Below, piece after piece: positions 15,751 to 26,200 of a stretch of DNA of 64,000 nt. The notes under the pieces are model-generated. The model was not told the DNA's origin. It was given only the letters and a program-made list of their open reading frames with translations, and made no database searches. This DNA comes from Acidobacteriales bacterium 59-55 (lineage in GTDB: Bacteria > Acidobacteriota > Terriglobia > Terriglobales > Acidobacteriaceae): assembly GCA_001897435.1 (NCBI GenBank), contig MKSV01000009.1, forward strand, positions 124,001 to 188,000, given 5' to 3'. How positions within the stretch are numbered: position 1 is the first letter of the stretch; each line of letters starts with the position of its first letter. Position numbers and translations under genes: made by a program.

Positions 15751-16470
15751 ATGCCGAAATTGAAGCGGTTGCTTTGGTCTGGCTTCCTGTTTTTCGTTGT
15801 TGCGCTTGTCGCCGTCTACGGTGCTGACTTCACTTGGCGGCAGGTCTTGGTTGGCGGCCTTGCCATGCTGATCTTTCACTACGCCGACAAGCAGTTTGGC
15901 GCGGCTTTCACAAACAACCGCCCCTTCACCCGATATCAGTTTGCAATTAGCGTCACGAACCTTGGTGGGGCGCTGCAGGCGGCCGGCCTTTATGCGGATG
16001 AGCTGCCAGCCATGCCTTCGATCTACGAGGGCATGAGCGGCAAAGGCGGGATGGTGTTCACATGGTTGGAGCCGGAACTGTTTTTCATCAACACGACCAA
16101 TCAGTTTGAATCTCACCTGGACTTCTTTATCGACGTACCGGCCGACGGCTCGCGCAAATCCGAAAGACCGCTTGAGCTTTCCGACACGCTCGAAATGCGC
16201 ATGACCGCCGAAGCCTACGAGCTGGTGCTGTTGACGCGGGAACAACGCTATTGCTGGCCGCAAACGACGCGGGGTAGCGGTGTGGTGCTGTTTCGCTTGC
16301 CCTATACGTTCTGGAAGGAGATGCAAGGTGATCCTTACGAGGCCGGGAAGCACGACAAGGTGAAGGCCATCTTGTCTGGCGCTGGCCTCACCTATTGGGC
16401 TGACAGCGAGGTTTCGAGCGCATGGGAGTACAAGAACGAATACGGCACGTTTCGATGGTGGGATGTGTAG
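15751..16470 (+). CDS. Membrane-anchored protein of unknown function
   Basis: A 239-residue protein. The N-terminus carries two hydrophobic stretches (LLWSGFLFFVVALVAVYGAD and VLVGGLAMLIFHYAD), followed by a roughly 190-residue soluble domain (for example FINTTNQFESHLDFFIDVPA, RLPYTFWKEMQGDPYEAGKH). It lies 66 bp after the AbiE pair on the same strand and could be passenger cargo. No family is recognised. Confidence 0.65.
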   Translation: MPKLKRLLWSGFLFFVVALVAVYGADFTWRQVLVGGLAMLIFHYADKQFGAAFTNNRPFTRYQFAISVTNLGGALQAAGLYADELPAMPSIYEGMSGKGGMVFTWLEPELFFINTTNQFESHLDFFIDVPADGSRKSERPLELSDTLEMRMTAEAYELVLLTREQRYCWPQTTRGSGVVLFRLPYTFWKEMQGDPYEAGKHDKVKAILSGAGLTYWADSEVSSAWEYKNEYGTFRWWDV

Positions 16471-16635
16471 CGAGGGTGTAGGCGGTTTCCGCTTCAGGGA
16501 ACTCATCTTCCAGCCCCCGCTGAGCGTGAAACACGTGTAAACCCTCCGCCGCAATTGACTTTCCCGAACTATCGCGCGACTATCGAACGAAATGGCTGTG
16601 GAAGGGAGGCTGCAGCACCTGATGAGGTGAAAGAG

Positions 16636-16887
16636 ATGAAGGATGTTTACCCGCAAGCCACAATCACGCCGTTCCGTACTGCCCAGGATGTGTCGTACCG
16701 CTATAGAGTCGAAGTGGATGGACTGCAGCCGCACATGTGGGCCAACATCGGCGATTATGACAGTCAAGAGGACGCGGTCGCATCGTTCACGCCGCCGCTT
16801 TGCATCGAGTACGAGCTAGAGGCTCTGCAGGCGCTCCGGGACGGCAAGAAAATTGAGTTCAGCTTGGAAGGTGCCTTGTCGCTGTAA
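16636..16887 (+). CDS. Small protein of unknown function
   Basis: The ATG at 16636 is chosen for the preceding GAGGTGAAAGAG; a TTG start at 16555 would extend it but has no such site. The 83-residue product (MKDVYPQATITPFRTAQDVS) has a strand-rich pattern and an acidic middle, without a signal peptide or membrane helix. No family is recognised. Confidence 0.5.
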   Translation: MKDVYPQATITPFRTAQDVSYRYRVEVDGLQPHMWANIGDYDSQEDAVASFTPPLCIEYELEALQALRDGKKIEFSLEGALSL

Positions 16888-17013
16888 GTCACGTCTGACG
16901 AGGACCTCAAGTATGGCTGAAATCAGCCCGACAAGCCGCTGCAACGAGTTCTCAGGCAAGCAATGAGATGCGTCATCCTCAGCCATGATGTGACTAAGGC
17001 TTCCACGACCCAT

Positions 17014-19239
17014 TTATCGACCTCCGAGCTCTGATAATTGGCGCTTTAAGCAACGGTGGTAAGACGCCGGACCTTGTACGAGCCTTGCACCCGAGCACGC
17101 GGATTCGATGGAGTTCCGATCGACACTGCTCAGCGCGCTTAGGTCGGGCGTGTCTGGAGACCGTCCAAGTTCTTCAAGTTGAGTATTGAGACACCGATGG
17201 TAAGCGGCAGCGCCTTGTACGAGCCTAGCGCCCGAACAGGCGGACTCGATCGACGCTCGATCAACATTGCTCAGTTTGCTCAGATCAGGCATGCCTGGGT
17301 GATGTGCAAGTTCTTCAAGCTGAGTATTGAGACACCGATGGTAAGCGGCAGCGCCTTGTACGAGCCTAGCGCCTGAGCAAGCGGACTCGATTGAGTCGCG
17401 GTCGGAAGCTGACAAGTCGGAAATATCGTAAGTTGCGGGTACGGTTCGCGCTTGAGCACGCATCCGGGATAAATCAAATAAAGTACACCCAGTCATTCCG
17501 GTGACCTGCCCTTGAACCCGCTGTGCATCTGCCGAATAGCGACCTGAAAGTGCCACGGCAGTGAATCCCGGTGGCTGAGAAATCCATCTTTGCGGCTTAA
17601 ATTCAAAACGGCCATCGGGATCCGCCGTCACAGCTCCCGAGTACGAACCCTCTGGGAAGTGATTACCCCCAGGTACAGGATAAAAATCAAAGATGCCCGA
17701 AAGTCCTCCGTCCGCTGATTCCGCGATCGTCAGAGTTAGTCCGGTAATTCCCTGCGCACAGGTGTATTTCCCCACCCAACTTCCGCTCAAGGATTTTCGC
17801 AACGGAGCTTCGGCTTCCACCTGCGCTGCCGTTTCGGATGTCCCAGGTGACGCCGCTAAAGGTGCAGCAGTCGAGCTGGATTGTTGCACGCCATCTTGTA
17901 GGCGTGATTGCTGAGCGGTTTGAAAAGAATGTAGAGATGGTGCAACCTTTTCCGGCCCACTTTTCGTAGCAATCTGTTGAGCGTCCGAACGAGGAGGTGG
18001 CTGCGCCCGATCAGGCGTCTCCGAAGTGCGTGGGGCAGAAACAGACACGGCAGCATTTCGGGTGTCCATTTTAGTGATGTCATAATTCCATCGCAAACCA
18101 CCTTGAGGATGGTTGGGAAAGTAAAAGTTTGCGAACCCTGAAGTTTGGCCTGGCTCCGCGTCCAAGAAATCGTCCTCTTCTTCCTCCCCAATGCTTTTGC
18201 AGTCAGACGGAGGTGAGGGATCGAACGTTCCAGAGTGATAGGTGATGCCATATGAGGTATGTGACGACGGCATTTCCGCGCTCGGGCAATCAAAAATGCG
18301 AATCTTAATTCTTATGAAAGAAACTTCTGCGGTCGAATTATTCTGGACGTCCCCGCTAAAGTTAAATGCGGAAGGGTACTTTTCATTCGAATTCCCGCTC
18401 ACCGTCGTATCCGAAAGGCTTCCGTTGATAATCTTGACTTGCGACATCTGGGCGGTCGTTGCTGAATGGTCGTCTGGGCCTCGAAAGTGAGTATCTCGAT
18501 TCATGTTCGTGATCTTCCCAACGAAAAGAACAAGCACAATGATGCCAATCGTGGCCCAAAGCTGCTGTTTTGGACTTATGCGCAGCGCAAAAAGTAGTCG
18601 GCTTATTTGGCGTTGATAAAGGCAGGCGACCCCGAACAGTAAAGCCGTAGCCAAGAGGAACGTGAATGCGCTGCCGCCGGTGGACGACGATGTCCAAAAT
18701 GCATCGACCGCACCGAAAGCAAAAATGCTCCCAATAAAAGCGAAAAGCAATCGCTGGCCTTGGTTCAATCGGGATGTAAATGCTTGACTGGGGGACTGCG
18801 TAGGCACATTTGTAGCGGTAGAAGATTTCGACGCTGCCTGACGCTGCTGGGAAGTGGAATGGGGCGTTTGTGCCGAGCGCGCACCTGCCCTTGAAGTACT
18901 TTGCGACGTGGAAGCGGCCTGCGGCCCTTGCTGGCTAGCATTCGCAGGTGGCGGAGCCGTAGATTGCGAAGTCGGCGCCCCACTGGCCGGCGTCCGAGAA
19001 CTACGGTACGAGGCGAGCTGAAGATCATATAAATTGCGCTTCTCGCGATTCGAGAGAACTGTATAGGCTTCGTTGATTTCTTTGGACTTTTCGTCAGCTT
19101 GGCGCTGCCAATATGCAGGAGCATTCGCGAGGCGATCAGGATGAACCTCGCGGATCAAACGAAGGTAGGCGGTTTTGATCTCCGCCGCCGATGCGGTTTC
19201 CGAAATGTCGAGGAGCGAATAGTAGGTTTCGTCAGGCAT
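17014..19239 (-). CDS. J-domain membrane protein with three C-terminal tandem repeats
   Basis: A 741-residue protein. Residues 1-75 form a J domain (YYSLLDISETASAAEIKTAY, HPD in REVHPDRL), so it should stimulate an Hsp70. A Ser/Thr/Gln/Ala-rich linker follows, then three hydrophobic segments (about 165-260) and extracytoplasmic regions with LSGSWVGKYTCAQGITGLTL in the middle of the second half. The end carries three copies of a roughly 47-residue unit with core SIESACSGARLVQG and YHRCL, each with two cysteines. J domains fused to membrane segments are common in accessory proteins; the substrate is unknown. Confidence 0.85.
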   Translation of the reverse strand: MPDETYYSLLDISETASAAEIKTAYLRLIREVHPDRLANAPAYWQRQADEKSKEINEAYTVLSNREKRNLYDLQLASYRSSRTPASGAPTSQSTAPPPANASQQGPQAASTSQSTSRAGARSAQTPHSTSQQRQAASKSSTATNVPTQSPSQAFTSRLNQGQRLLFAFIGSIFAFGAVDAFWTSSSTGGSAFTFLLATALLFGVACLYQRQISRLLFALRISPKQQLWATIGIIVLVLFVGKITNMNRDTHFRGPDDHSATTAQMSQVKIINGSLSDTTVSGNSNEKYPSAFNFSGDVQNNSTAEVSFIRIKIRIFDCPSAEMPSSHTSYGITYHSGTFDPSPPSDCKSIGEEEEDDFLDAEPGQTSGFANFYFPNHPQGGLRWNYDITKMDTRNAAVSVSAPRTSETPDRAQPPPRSDAQQIATKSGPEKVAPSLHSFQTAQQSRLQDGVQQSSSTAAPLAASPGTSETAAQVEAEAPLRKSLSGSWVGKYTCAQGITGLTLTIAESADGGLSGIFDFYPVPGGNHFPEGSYSGAVTADPDGRFEFKPQRWISQPPGFTAVALSGRYSADAQRVQGQVTGMTGCTLFDLSRMRAQARTVPATYDISDLSASDRDSIESACSGARLVQGAAAYHRCLNTQLEELAHHPGMPDLSKLSNVDRASIESACSGARLVQGAAAYHRCLNTQLEELGRSPDTPDLSALSSVDRNSIESACSGARLVQGPASYHRCLKRQLSELGGR
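17181..17376. repeat. Near-identical 141-bp-period tandem repeat within the J-domain gene
   Basis: GAGTATTGAGACACCGATGG and the following 30-odd bases occur at 17181 and again at 17322, matching over more than 50 bp. A third, more diverged unit lies at about 17,040. The period is 47 codons and keeps the reading frame. The near-identity points to recent duplication or gene conversion. Confidence 0.85.
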
Positions 19240-19390
19240 TGTTCAACCTAGAGGCCAAGAATTCGATATATCAAAGCACCTAGTTTGCGCTGTTTGCCAC
19301 TCTTTGTAAGTGGTATGCCAATTCTACGTGACAGTGTTGAAAGCATGCCAGAAATGCCTAAAAGTCGCCGAATGGAGAACCCGCCGCAGT

Positions 19391-20098
19391 TCATCGGGCG
19401 GCTCCCAATAAAAGCCGCGTCGCCTGTCCAATCGAGGTCCGGATGTCTTGGGCTCCAACATGCAAAGCAAGTTCCTTGCGCGTAGCCAATTGATCGAGAA
19501 ATGCCTTATCAGCATCATCGGTTCCAATACAGATAATCTCGATACCCCTGTGTTTCAACATTGCCGCAGACCGGAGAGCATCTTCACACGAGTTCGGCTG
19601 TCCATCGGTAACGACCACCACCGCAGCAAGCTCTTTGAACTTGCCAGAGAGGTCGAGACCGGCGGCCAAATTAGTAGTGCCCCCGACAATTCCGACTCGC
19701 ACCGCAGCGATCTTTTTTTCAAAGGCGGCACTCTGCACTGTGGGATCGCATACCATCGCGGCCCTATCGGCGAATACGGCAAGCCCCGTCGCATATCCGT
19801 TTTTTGTCGCCGATTTGGAAAAGTCGATTGCGCCGTTCTTTGCTTGGGACATCTTATCCCCGGTCATACTTCCAGAAGTGTCGATAAGAAGCAGCACATC
19901 TTTGATCAACGACATCTCGGGCGTTTGATTTTCAGTGGTGCCCTTTAGGCACAAGCGGCCCTGATCGTTTAAACGAAGCAAAGGCATCGAAAGCCTCTCA
20001 AATATGGACGTGGACTGCCTACCAAGTGTAGAGGAAAAGTCCAGTGCGGCATAGCAAACATCGAGCAGCTCTAACGAATCATTGCGGCATAGCGCCAT
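19391..20098 (-). CDS. von Willebrand factor A domain protein
   Basis: A 235-residue protein starting at ATG 20098 (MALCRNDSLELLDVCYAAL). The reading frame stays open upstream, but that part is antisense to the ArdC-like gene and its leader and is not protein-like. The MIDAS motif is intact (LLIDTSGSMTGDK), with a later VVVVTDGQPNS metal-site segment and GIEIICIGTDDADKAFLDQL. The vWA fold fills nearly the whole protein; there is no signal peptide. vWA proteins of this kind mediate metal-dependent protein interactions and sometimes belong to ternary defence or stress modules; no partner is evident here. Confidence 0.8.
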   Translation of the reverse strand: MALCRNDSLELLDVCYAALDFSSTLGRQSTSIFERLSMPLLRLNDQGRLCLKGTTENQTPEMSLIKDVLLLIDTSGSMTGDKMSQAKNGAIDFSKSATKNGYATGLAVFADRAAMVCDPTVQSAAFEKKIAAVRVGIVGGTTNLAAGLDLSGKFKELAAVVVVTDGQPNSCEDALRSAAMLKHRGIEIICIGTDDADKAFLDQLATRKELALHVGAQDIRTSIGQATRLLLGAAR

Positions 20099-20189
20099 GA
20101 GGATGTTGGAGGGAGGAGGTGTCCTCCCTGTCTGCGGCCGCACTGCGTCCTCCGCCACCCACCTCAAGCGGGCCTGTTCCTGCCCGCAA

Positions 20190-20482
20190 CGCCGCCCCTG
20201 AAAATCATGTGCGCTGTCGCGCACGAATAAGGAAACCAGACCTTCGCTGAGGGCTCCGCCCTGGCGCGGCGCAAGGGGTTTCCCCAGTCTTCCGCGCTGC
20301 GCTTGTGCAGACCTCCGCTGCGCTTCGCCCTTTCCGTTCCAGCTTCGCTTCCTCTCCAAGGGTGGGAGATTCCCCACCCCATTGCGCCTTGCCGCCCCGC
20401 CTTCGCCAGGAGGCGTTCGGCATGTAGGTACATGCCACGCATGGCATGAAAAGCAACGGCAAAAGCCGAGGAGGAAACACCC
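20190..20482 (+). repeat. GC-rich leader before the ArdC-like gene
   Basis: The segment is similar to 10160-10440. It precedes the intact ArdC-like gene and has GTGCGCTGTCGCGCAC near its start, a short inverted repeat. Conservation in both elements, despite the downstream gene being dead in element A, suggests a regulatory leader or a site with its own function. Confidence 0.6.
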
Positions 20483-21385
20483 ATGAAGCGCATTGCAAAC
20501 ACAACCACCATCCAACCATCCACACCCAAACCACAAACGGCGAAAGAAGTAATCGCCGCCAATGTTAAAGCCCTTATCGAACAGCTTGAAGCAGGACACA
20601 GCGATGCACTCACGGCATACCTGAACGCCATGAGCCGATTCCACAATTACAGCTTTGGCAACATTCTCGAAATCGCACGGCAGAAGCCGTGCGCTACGCG
20701 GGTGGCTGGCTTGTATGCGTGGAATCAGCTTGGTCGCAGGGTGAAGAAGGGCGAGAAGGGCATTCGCATCCTCGCCCCCATCATCGGGATTCAGCGCAAG
20801 CCGAAGGAAGAAGCGGAGAAGGACATCACCAAACAGAATCGCCCTGTCTTGGTTGGGTTCCGTTCGGCCTATGTCTTCGATGTCAGCCAGACCGACGGCG
20901 CAGAGCTTCCAGCCATACGCGAGATTGGCGGCGACGTTGGCGAGAACCGCAACCGTCTGCTGACGTTCATCGAGCGGCAAGGCATCGAGCTTGTCTTTAC
21001 TGAGCGCATCGCTCCTGCGTTGGGCATGAGCTATGGGGGCAGGATTGCGGTATTGCCCGGTCAGTCGAAGGCCGAAGAGTTTTCGACCCTCGTACACGAA
21101 CTGGCGCACGAGATGTTGCACAAGGCCGAACGCCGCACGGCAACGACAAAAGTTGTCCGTGAGACGGAGGCCGAGGCCATCGCGTTCGTTGTGGGTAAGG
21201 CCGTAGAGCTGGAAACCGGAACTGCCTCCGCCGACTACATCCACCTGTACCACGGCAACGCCTCGCTTCTGGCCGAAAGCCTTGAAGTCATCCAGCAAAC
21301 CTCCGCCGTCATCCTTGCCGCCTTAGAGCCGACCGTCGTGGAGGCGACTGCTGCGGAGTCCGAAGCTCTCGCAGTTGCCAGCTAA
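20483..21385 (+). CDS. ArdC-like antirestriction protein (ssDNA-binding and zinc metallopeptidase domains)
   Basis: A 300-residue protein. The N-terminal ArdC domain (about 15-130) includes LTAYLNAMSRFHNYSFGN, ATRVAGLYAWNQLGRRVKKG and EKGIRILAPI. The C-terminal half is a metallopeptidase-like domain with HELAHEMLH near residue 210 and the downstream segment RETEAEAIAFVVGKAV that supplies a glutamate. ArdC proteins of conjugative plasmids bind single-stranded DNA and protect incoming DNA from restriction. ParB follows 86 bp downstream, a usual neighbour in mobile-element backbones. Confidence 0.85.
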   Translation: MKRIANTTTIQPSTPKPQTAKEVIAANVKALIEQLEAGHSDALTAYLNAMSRFHNYSFGNILEIARQKPCATRVAGLYAWNQLGRRVKKGEKGIRILAPIIGIQRKPKEEAEKDITKQNRPVLVGFRSAYVFDVSQTDGAELPAIREIGGDVGENRNRLLTFIERQGIELVFTERIAPALGMSYGGRIAVLPGQSKAEEFSTLVHELAHEMLHKAERRTATTKVVRETEAEAIAFVVGKAVELETGTASADYIHLYHGNASLLAESLEVIQQTSAVILAALEPTVVEATAAESEALAVAS

Positions 21386-21471
21386 ACCCGCTCTGTTTAC
21401 GAGCGGGCGAAGCAAGCCTGTCCGCTCTTTTCCCCCAACGTGCGCCTAACCGCTCGAAAGGAGCAATCGTC

Positions 21472-23070
21472 ATGGATACCGACATCACCAATGCCACCGA
21501 GTACCGCAACCTGCCTCTCGCGTTGCTCACCGAATCCACCACCAACCCCCGCCGCATCTTCGAGGAGAGCGGTTTGCAGGAGTTGGCCGAAACCATCCGC
21601 AGCCAGGGCGTTCTCTCGCCGTTGCTCGTTCGCCCGTTGAACGAGCGCAGCTTTGAGATTGTCTTTGGTGCACGGCGTTATCGCGCCGCGCAGATGGCTG
21701 AGGCTGAAACCGTCCCTGTCCGCATCAAGCAGATGTCCGATGCCGAAGTGTTGGAGGCGCAACTTATCGAAAACCTCCAGCGCCGCGACGTTCACCCGAT
21801 GGAGGAGGCACAAGGCTTCAAGGCGCTTCTCGACTTGGAGGAACCGAAGTACAGCATCGAGCAGATCGCGGCGAAGGTGGGCAAAGCGCCGGCTTACGTC
21901 GCCCAACGCTTGAAGTTGACCGAGCTGGGCGAGGCTGCGGTCGAAGCCTTCTACCGCGAGGAGATCGGCGTGGGCCATGCGCTGTTGCTAGCGAAGCTGC
22001 CAGCCGACCGTCAGGAGGAAGCTCTTAAGGCTTGCTTTCGCGAGGATTGGAGCGCGAGTGCTGACCGAAAGGCCAAGCGCATCCTGCTACCCGTCCGCAA
22101 CCTGCAGGTGTGGGTTGAGCAGAACGTCTTGCTCATTCTCAAAGATGCGCCGTTCGATAAGAGGGACGCGCATCTCGTCGCCATCGCCGGGAGTTGCGTG
22201 GACTGCCCCAAACGGACAGGGCACAACAAGCTCCTGTTTTCCGACCTTGGCAAGCAGGACGCTTGCACCGACCCAAGCTGCCATCAGGCGAAGGTGGACG
22301 CGCACCTTGCCAAGACCATCGCGGCCAAGCCCAAGCTCGTTCAAATCAGCACGGCCTACGGCAAGCCGGAAGAGGGTAGCTCAGTCCTGCCACGCAGCCA
22401 GTATGTTGCGATTCAGGAGGAGAAACCGAAAGACAAGGGCGAGGCGAAACGGCCTCAGTTCAAGACCTGCAAGTTCACCACCGAGGCCATCGTCGCGGAC
22501 GGCGAAGGAAAGGGTGAGATTCACAAGGTCTGCGCCAATCCCGCTTGCCCCGTCCACCACCAGAAGAAGCAGCCGAGCAAGCCGGATGCTTCGTTCAAAG
22601 CACGGCAGGAGAAAGAACGCCGTGAGGCTGCGATTGCCAACACCACAGGCATCCGCATCCTTGCTGCCATCACCGCAGCCGTTCCGGTGCGGTTGATGAA
22701 GCGCGACCTGCTATTTGTCACCGAGCGGCTGGCCGCTGTGCTGGACGAAAACCGTCTGACCGTAATCGCCCGTCAGCACGGCATCAAGAAGGCGAAGGAC
22801 AGCGACTCCATCACGAAGCTGTTTCTTGCCTACCTCCGCCGTGCCGAAGAGAGCGCGTTGGGGAGCGTGTTGGTAGAACTGACCATCGTTCTCTCTGCCA
22901 CGCGCAGCAATTCCGCAAACGTCCTCCGCGATGCCGCCGCAGCGTACAAGGTGAACACAGATGCTATCGCTCTCACGGTCAAGCAGGAGTTCGCTGCCAA
23001 GGAAAAGGCGAGGACACAGAAGAAGGCTCCGGCGAATACTGCGGCGGCCAAACTGAAAAAGACGGCCTAG
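21472..23070 (+). CDS. ParB/RepB/Spo0J-family protein
   Basis: A 532-residue protein. The N-terminal ParB nuclease-fold/CTPase part has NPRRIFEESGLQELAETI, the box GARRYRAAQMAEAETVPVRI and ENLQRRDVHPMEEA. A helix-turn-helix region follows (YSIEQIAAKVGKAPAYVAQR). The C-terminal half carries cysteine clusters (CVDCPKRTGHN, CTDPSC, CANPACPVHH), as seen in the PRTRC-type ParB proteins of plasmids. AAGGAG precedes the ATG. No ParA gene is present in the window, so it may act as a regulator or use a ParA encoded elsewhere. Confidence 0.9.
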   Translation: MDTDITNATEYRNLPLALLTESTTNPRRIFEESGLQELAETIRSQGVLSPLLVRPLNERSFEIVFGARRYRAAQMAEAETVPVRIKQMSDAEVLEAQLIENLQRRDVHPMEEAQGFKALLDLEEPKYSIEQIAAKVGKAPAYVAQRLKLTELGEAAVEAFYREEIGVGHALLLAKLPADRQEEALKACFREDWSASADRKAKRILLPVRNLQVWVEQNVLLILKDAPFDKRDAHLVAIAGSCVDCPKRTGHNKLLFSDLGKQDACTDPSCHQAKVDAHLAKTIAAKPKLVQISTAYGKPEEGSSVLPRSQYVAIQEEKPKDKGEAKRPQFKTCKFTTEAIVADGEGKGEIHKVCANPACPVHHQKKQPSKPDASFKARQEKERREAAIANTTGIRILAAITAAVPVRLMKRDLLFVTERLAAVLDENRLTVIARQHGIKKAKDSDSITKLFLAYLRRAEESALGSVLVELTIVLSATRSNSANVLRDAAAAYKVNTDAIALTVKQEFAAKEKARTQKKAPANTAAAKLKKTA

Positions 23071-23090
23071 AGAACAGGCCGTCTCGCTTA

Positions 23091-23118
23091 GGGGTCTGCA
23101 CTAGCAGACCCCATTTTT
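23091..23118 (+). terminator. Rho-independent terminator after parB
   Basis: GGGGTCTGC-acta-GCAGACCCC followed by ATTTTTGC lies 20 bp after the ParB stop. The stem is a perfect 9 bp with a U-run. Confidence 0.85.
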
Positions 23119-23120
23119 GC

Positions 23121-23193
23121 GCCCGTCTTTCCCGCCCTGGGCGTTGCTCCTGCAAGAACGGCAGGAGCAGCTATGCCCACCCACCCGACGGGC
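23121..23193. repeat. Nested inverted repeats downstream of parB
   Basis: The outer arms GCCCGTC (23121) and GACGGGC (23187) enclose an inner perfect hairpin GCTCCTGC-aagaacg-GCAGGAGC (23146-23168). The CCACCCGACGGGC end recurs near 32,380, before the mobilization genes. It could be a partition or replication site, or simply a structured spacer. Confidence 0.45.
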
Positions 23194-23290
23194 TTAAGCC
23201 GACAAAAATGATAACTGGCGGCACATCTGCGATAAACTGACACCCACCCTGATACATGAAAATTGAGCGATCCAGAAATGGCTGGGCATA

Positions 23291-26200
23291 ATGGCTGCGA
23301 ATGTCAATTTACTACCCGGAATCAGAGAATCGGTTGCATCCGCATTAGCTCAAATGCGGGTTAAACTATTGGATTTGACGGGCAGAAATCGACTCATTAA
23401 TTTCAAGCACACGCCTGGAAGATCACTGCAATTTGTTGAGGGTCAGCCAACAGATGTGTATCAGAGACTTGTCGAAGCAAACAACAATCTCACCATCAGC
23501 ATTTTAGGGTTACCTGAGCCCTCAGAGCGTGATTGGATAGAGCAAAACGGACGTCTTCAACGACCAGACCTGAAAGAATGGGCCAAAGCACAAGGCATCC
23601 CGACCTCATTTGAAATGCCGGTAACTGGTGGAGCTAGGGGCGGCGCACATCTCCGAGCGCTCATGTACCCCGATGATCTGGCGAAGCATTGCCGAAAAAT
23701 TGAGCGCGAAGCCGCATCTGCTATCGAAGAAACCGGCGCAAATATGCTGTTTCTCGTCTTGGGATTCCTGGAGTTCCCCGATCAACGAGACAGTGACAGA
23801 TCATATCAAGCACCATTGATCAGTATTCCCGTATCGTTCCGCAAGTGGCTTGTGGCTGGCATACAGCAGTTCTCTCTTCAATTCACCGGCGACGACATTT
23901 CGGAAAATTTATCACTTCGGGAAAAGCTGCGTAACGACTACGGTCTTGCCGTACCGGAGCTTGACGAAGACCAAATTGACGTTGAAGGGTATTTCAACGC
24001 CATCCAAAGCGTGATTGAAAATAAGCCGGGGTTCTCCATCAAGCGCCGGGTTTCGCTCTGCTTACTGAGTTTCAACAATATGCTGTTGGTGAGAGACCTC
24101 GATCCGGCCAAATGGCCGCAGGATGGCGACGCAAATGGTTTGGTAGACCATCCCATTGTTCGTGAAGTATTTCAGGGGTCTTCCGATGAGACACGGTCGG
24201 GGCTTTCTCTCTCCGAAGATCACCCGGTCGAAGAAGGTCCCGGAGCCGAGATTCCTCTAGTGTACGACGCTGATAGTTCACAGCACAGCGCTCTCGTCGA
24301 TGCGATTGCCCTCAAGAAGAACCTCGTCATTGAAGGCCCTCCGGGAACCGGCAAGTCGCAGACCATTACGAATCTCATCGCCGCTAGTCTGGCGAATGGG
24401 AAGAAAGTATTATTCGTTGCCGAAAAGTTGGCTGCCCTTCAAGTCGTACAGAATCGTTTAGAGATGGCCGGCTTGGATGCATACGTGCTCGAACTCCACA
24501 GCAATAAGACAAGCAAGAAATGGGTACTCGAAGAGATTTCAAAGCGGATCACTCATCAGACAACAATGCCTTCTGATCTCCACAGAATGCAGAAGCAACT
24601 CGAATTGCATCGCGGAGACCTCAAGGCGTATGTCGATCTGATCAATTCGGCAGCACATAATTCATTTGGCCTCACACTCCATCAGGTCATGTGGCGCGCG
24701 GAGAAACATCGCAGCACGATCGCGAGCGAAGAGGCTTTTCTCAGTCAAATCGTCGTTGCAGACGCAACACAAATCTCTGAATTTGAACTCAACCGCCGGA
24801 TAGATTGCCTTAAACATCTCAGTGCGCAGTACGAGATCGTTGGCGGGTTCGATGAGCAATGCACCTTCTGGGGGTTTTTCCCTGAGCGTCTCATTCCCGG
24901 CGATGAAGTGCATCTTGCAAATACCTTCCGATCCTCGCTCGAGTGGTTGCCCGCGTTTAATGCAGGCGCAGATGCACTCGCGGGAATTGTTGGAGGCTGC
25001 GTTCACAATCTATCTCTCGATACCGGACTCGCACAAATCGATGTGTTGTCGCAGGTGTTGGACACGGTAAATCGCAATCTGCCGCTGCATCTGATTCCAG
25101 GCTTCTTTGCTGACGACGCCACTGGCACGAGAGCCAAACAAGCGATCCTTGGTTTTGAAAAGCAGGTTATTGCGTTCCACGCGGCACACAGTGTCGTAAC
25201 CATGGCACTCGGGCGCGAACCGGTCATCACGCGAGGGGACCTAGAGGAACTACACGCACTTCAACATGCTGCTCATGGCCTCGGTGTTGAACTTGGCGCG
25301 CTGCCGTCGTTAAGAATGCTCCATCAAGAACATTGTGAGGCATCAAGCAAGCTCAAAACGGCCATTACCGCCATCGCAGCATTCGCTGGTACCAAGAACA
25401 TTCCGTTTCTCGGTACGCGCCAGAAGCTCGATCAGTTATCGAGCTTGACCACCCTGATATTTGAAGCCCCCGATTTGAACTTTAGTCTGCAAACGCCCGG
25501 ATTGACGCGCGGCGGAGCTGTACCTGCGATGGAGCGTCTCTTGGCGCTACAGACCGAATGGGTTGAGCTTGAGCGCGAACTGAATGCAAAACTGTATCTT
25601 GATGCTCTGCCGCCAGAAGGCGACATCAAACAAGCCATATTGACACTTCGTGAGGGTGATGCATGGTATAGGTTTCTTCAGAGTCGCTGGCGCAATGCTG
25701 TTCGCCTGCATAAATCCATTCACCGAAGCAAGAAACGAATGTCGGGACGCGAGCGCCTTGCCGAGCTTGAAAAGCTCATCGCTCTCTCTGGTCTAAAGGA
25801 ACAATGGCAATCAGACTCAGCGTGGGCGCAGTATTTAGGTCATGCTGCACCATCGTCTATGCCGTCACTGACCGAATACGTGGCGCTTGCGAAATGGAAT
25901 CAGGGGGTCACACTGGCATCAGAAGAATTTGAAGTGAACGTAATTGATCTCGTCACGTTCACGGGAGATCAAGCACGAGCGCTGCGTCGTGAATTCTCTC
26001 CGTTGAAGGCCCATCTTGCCGCAGCACTTTCAGTACTTGATAGTTTCAACACTACGTTTCCGAGACTGAATGAACACGCGCAAGCACATTCGGTGCAAAT
26101 GGTGCTCGACAATGTTGACCGCTTTATCGAAGCACTCGGTGCGCAGCTTGATTGGCTCAAAGGGGTGTCCCATAACCATGCGCGTTACGATGAGGTGGCC

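Noticed and set aside
20099..21298. Upstream extension of the vWA frame (400 more codons on the minus strand)
   Set aside because: It is antisense to the ArdC-like gene and its leader and is repetitive and unlike protein; the vWA domain starts after the ATG at 20098.
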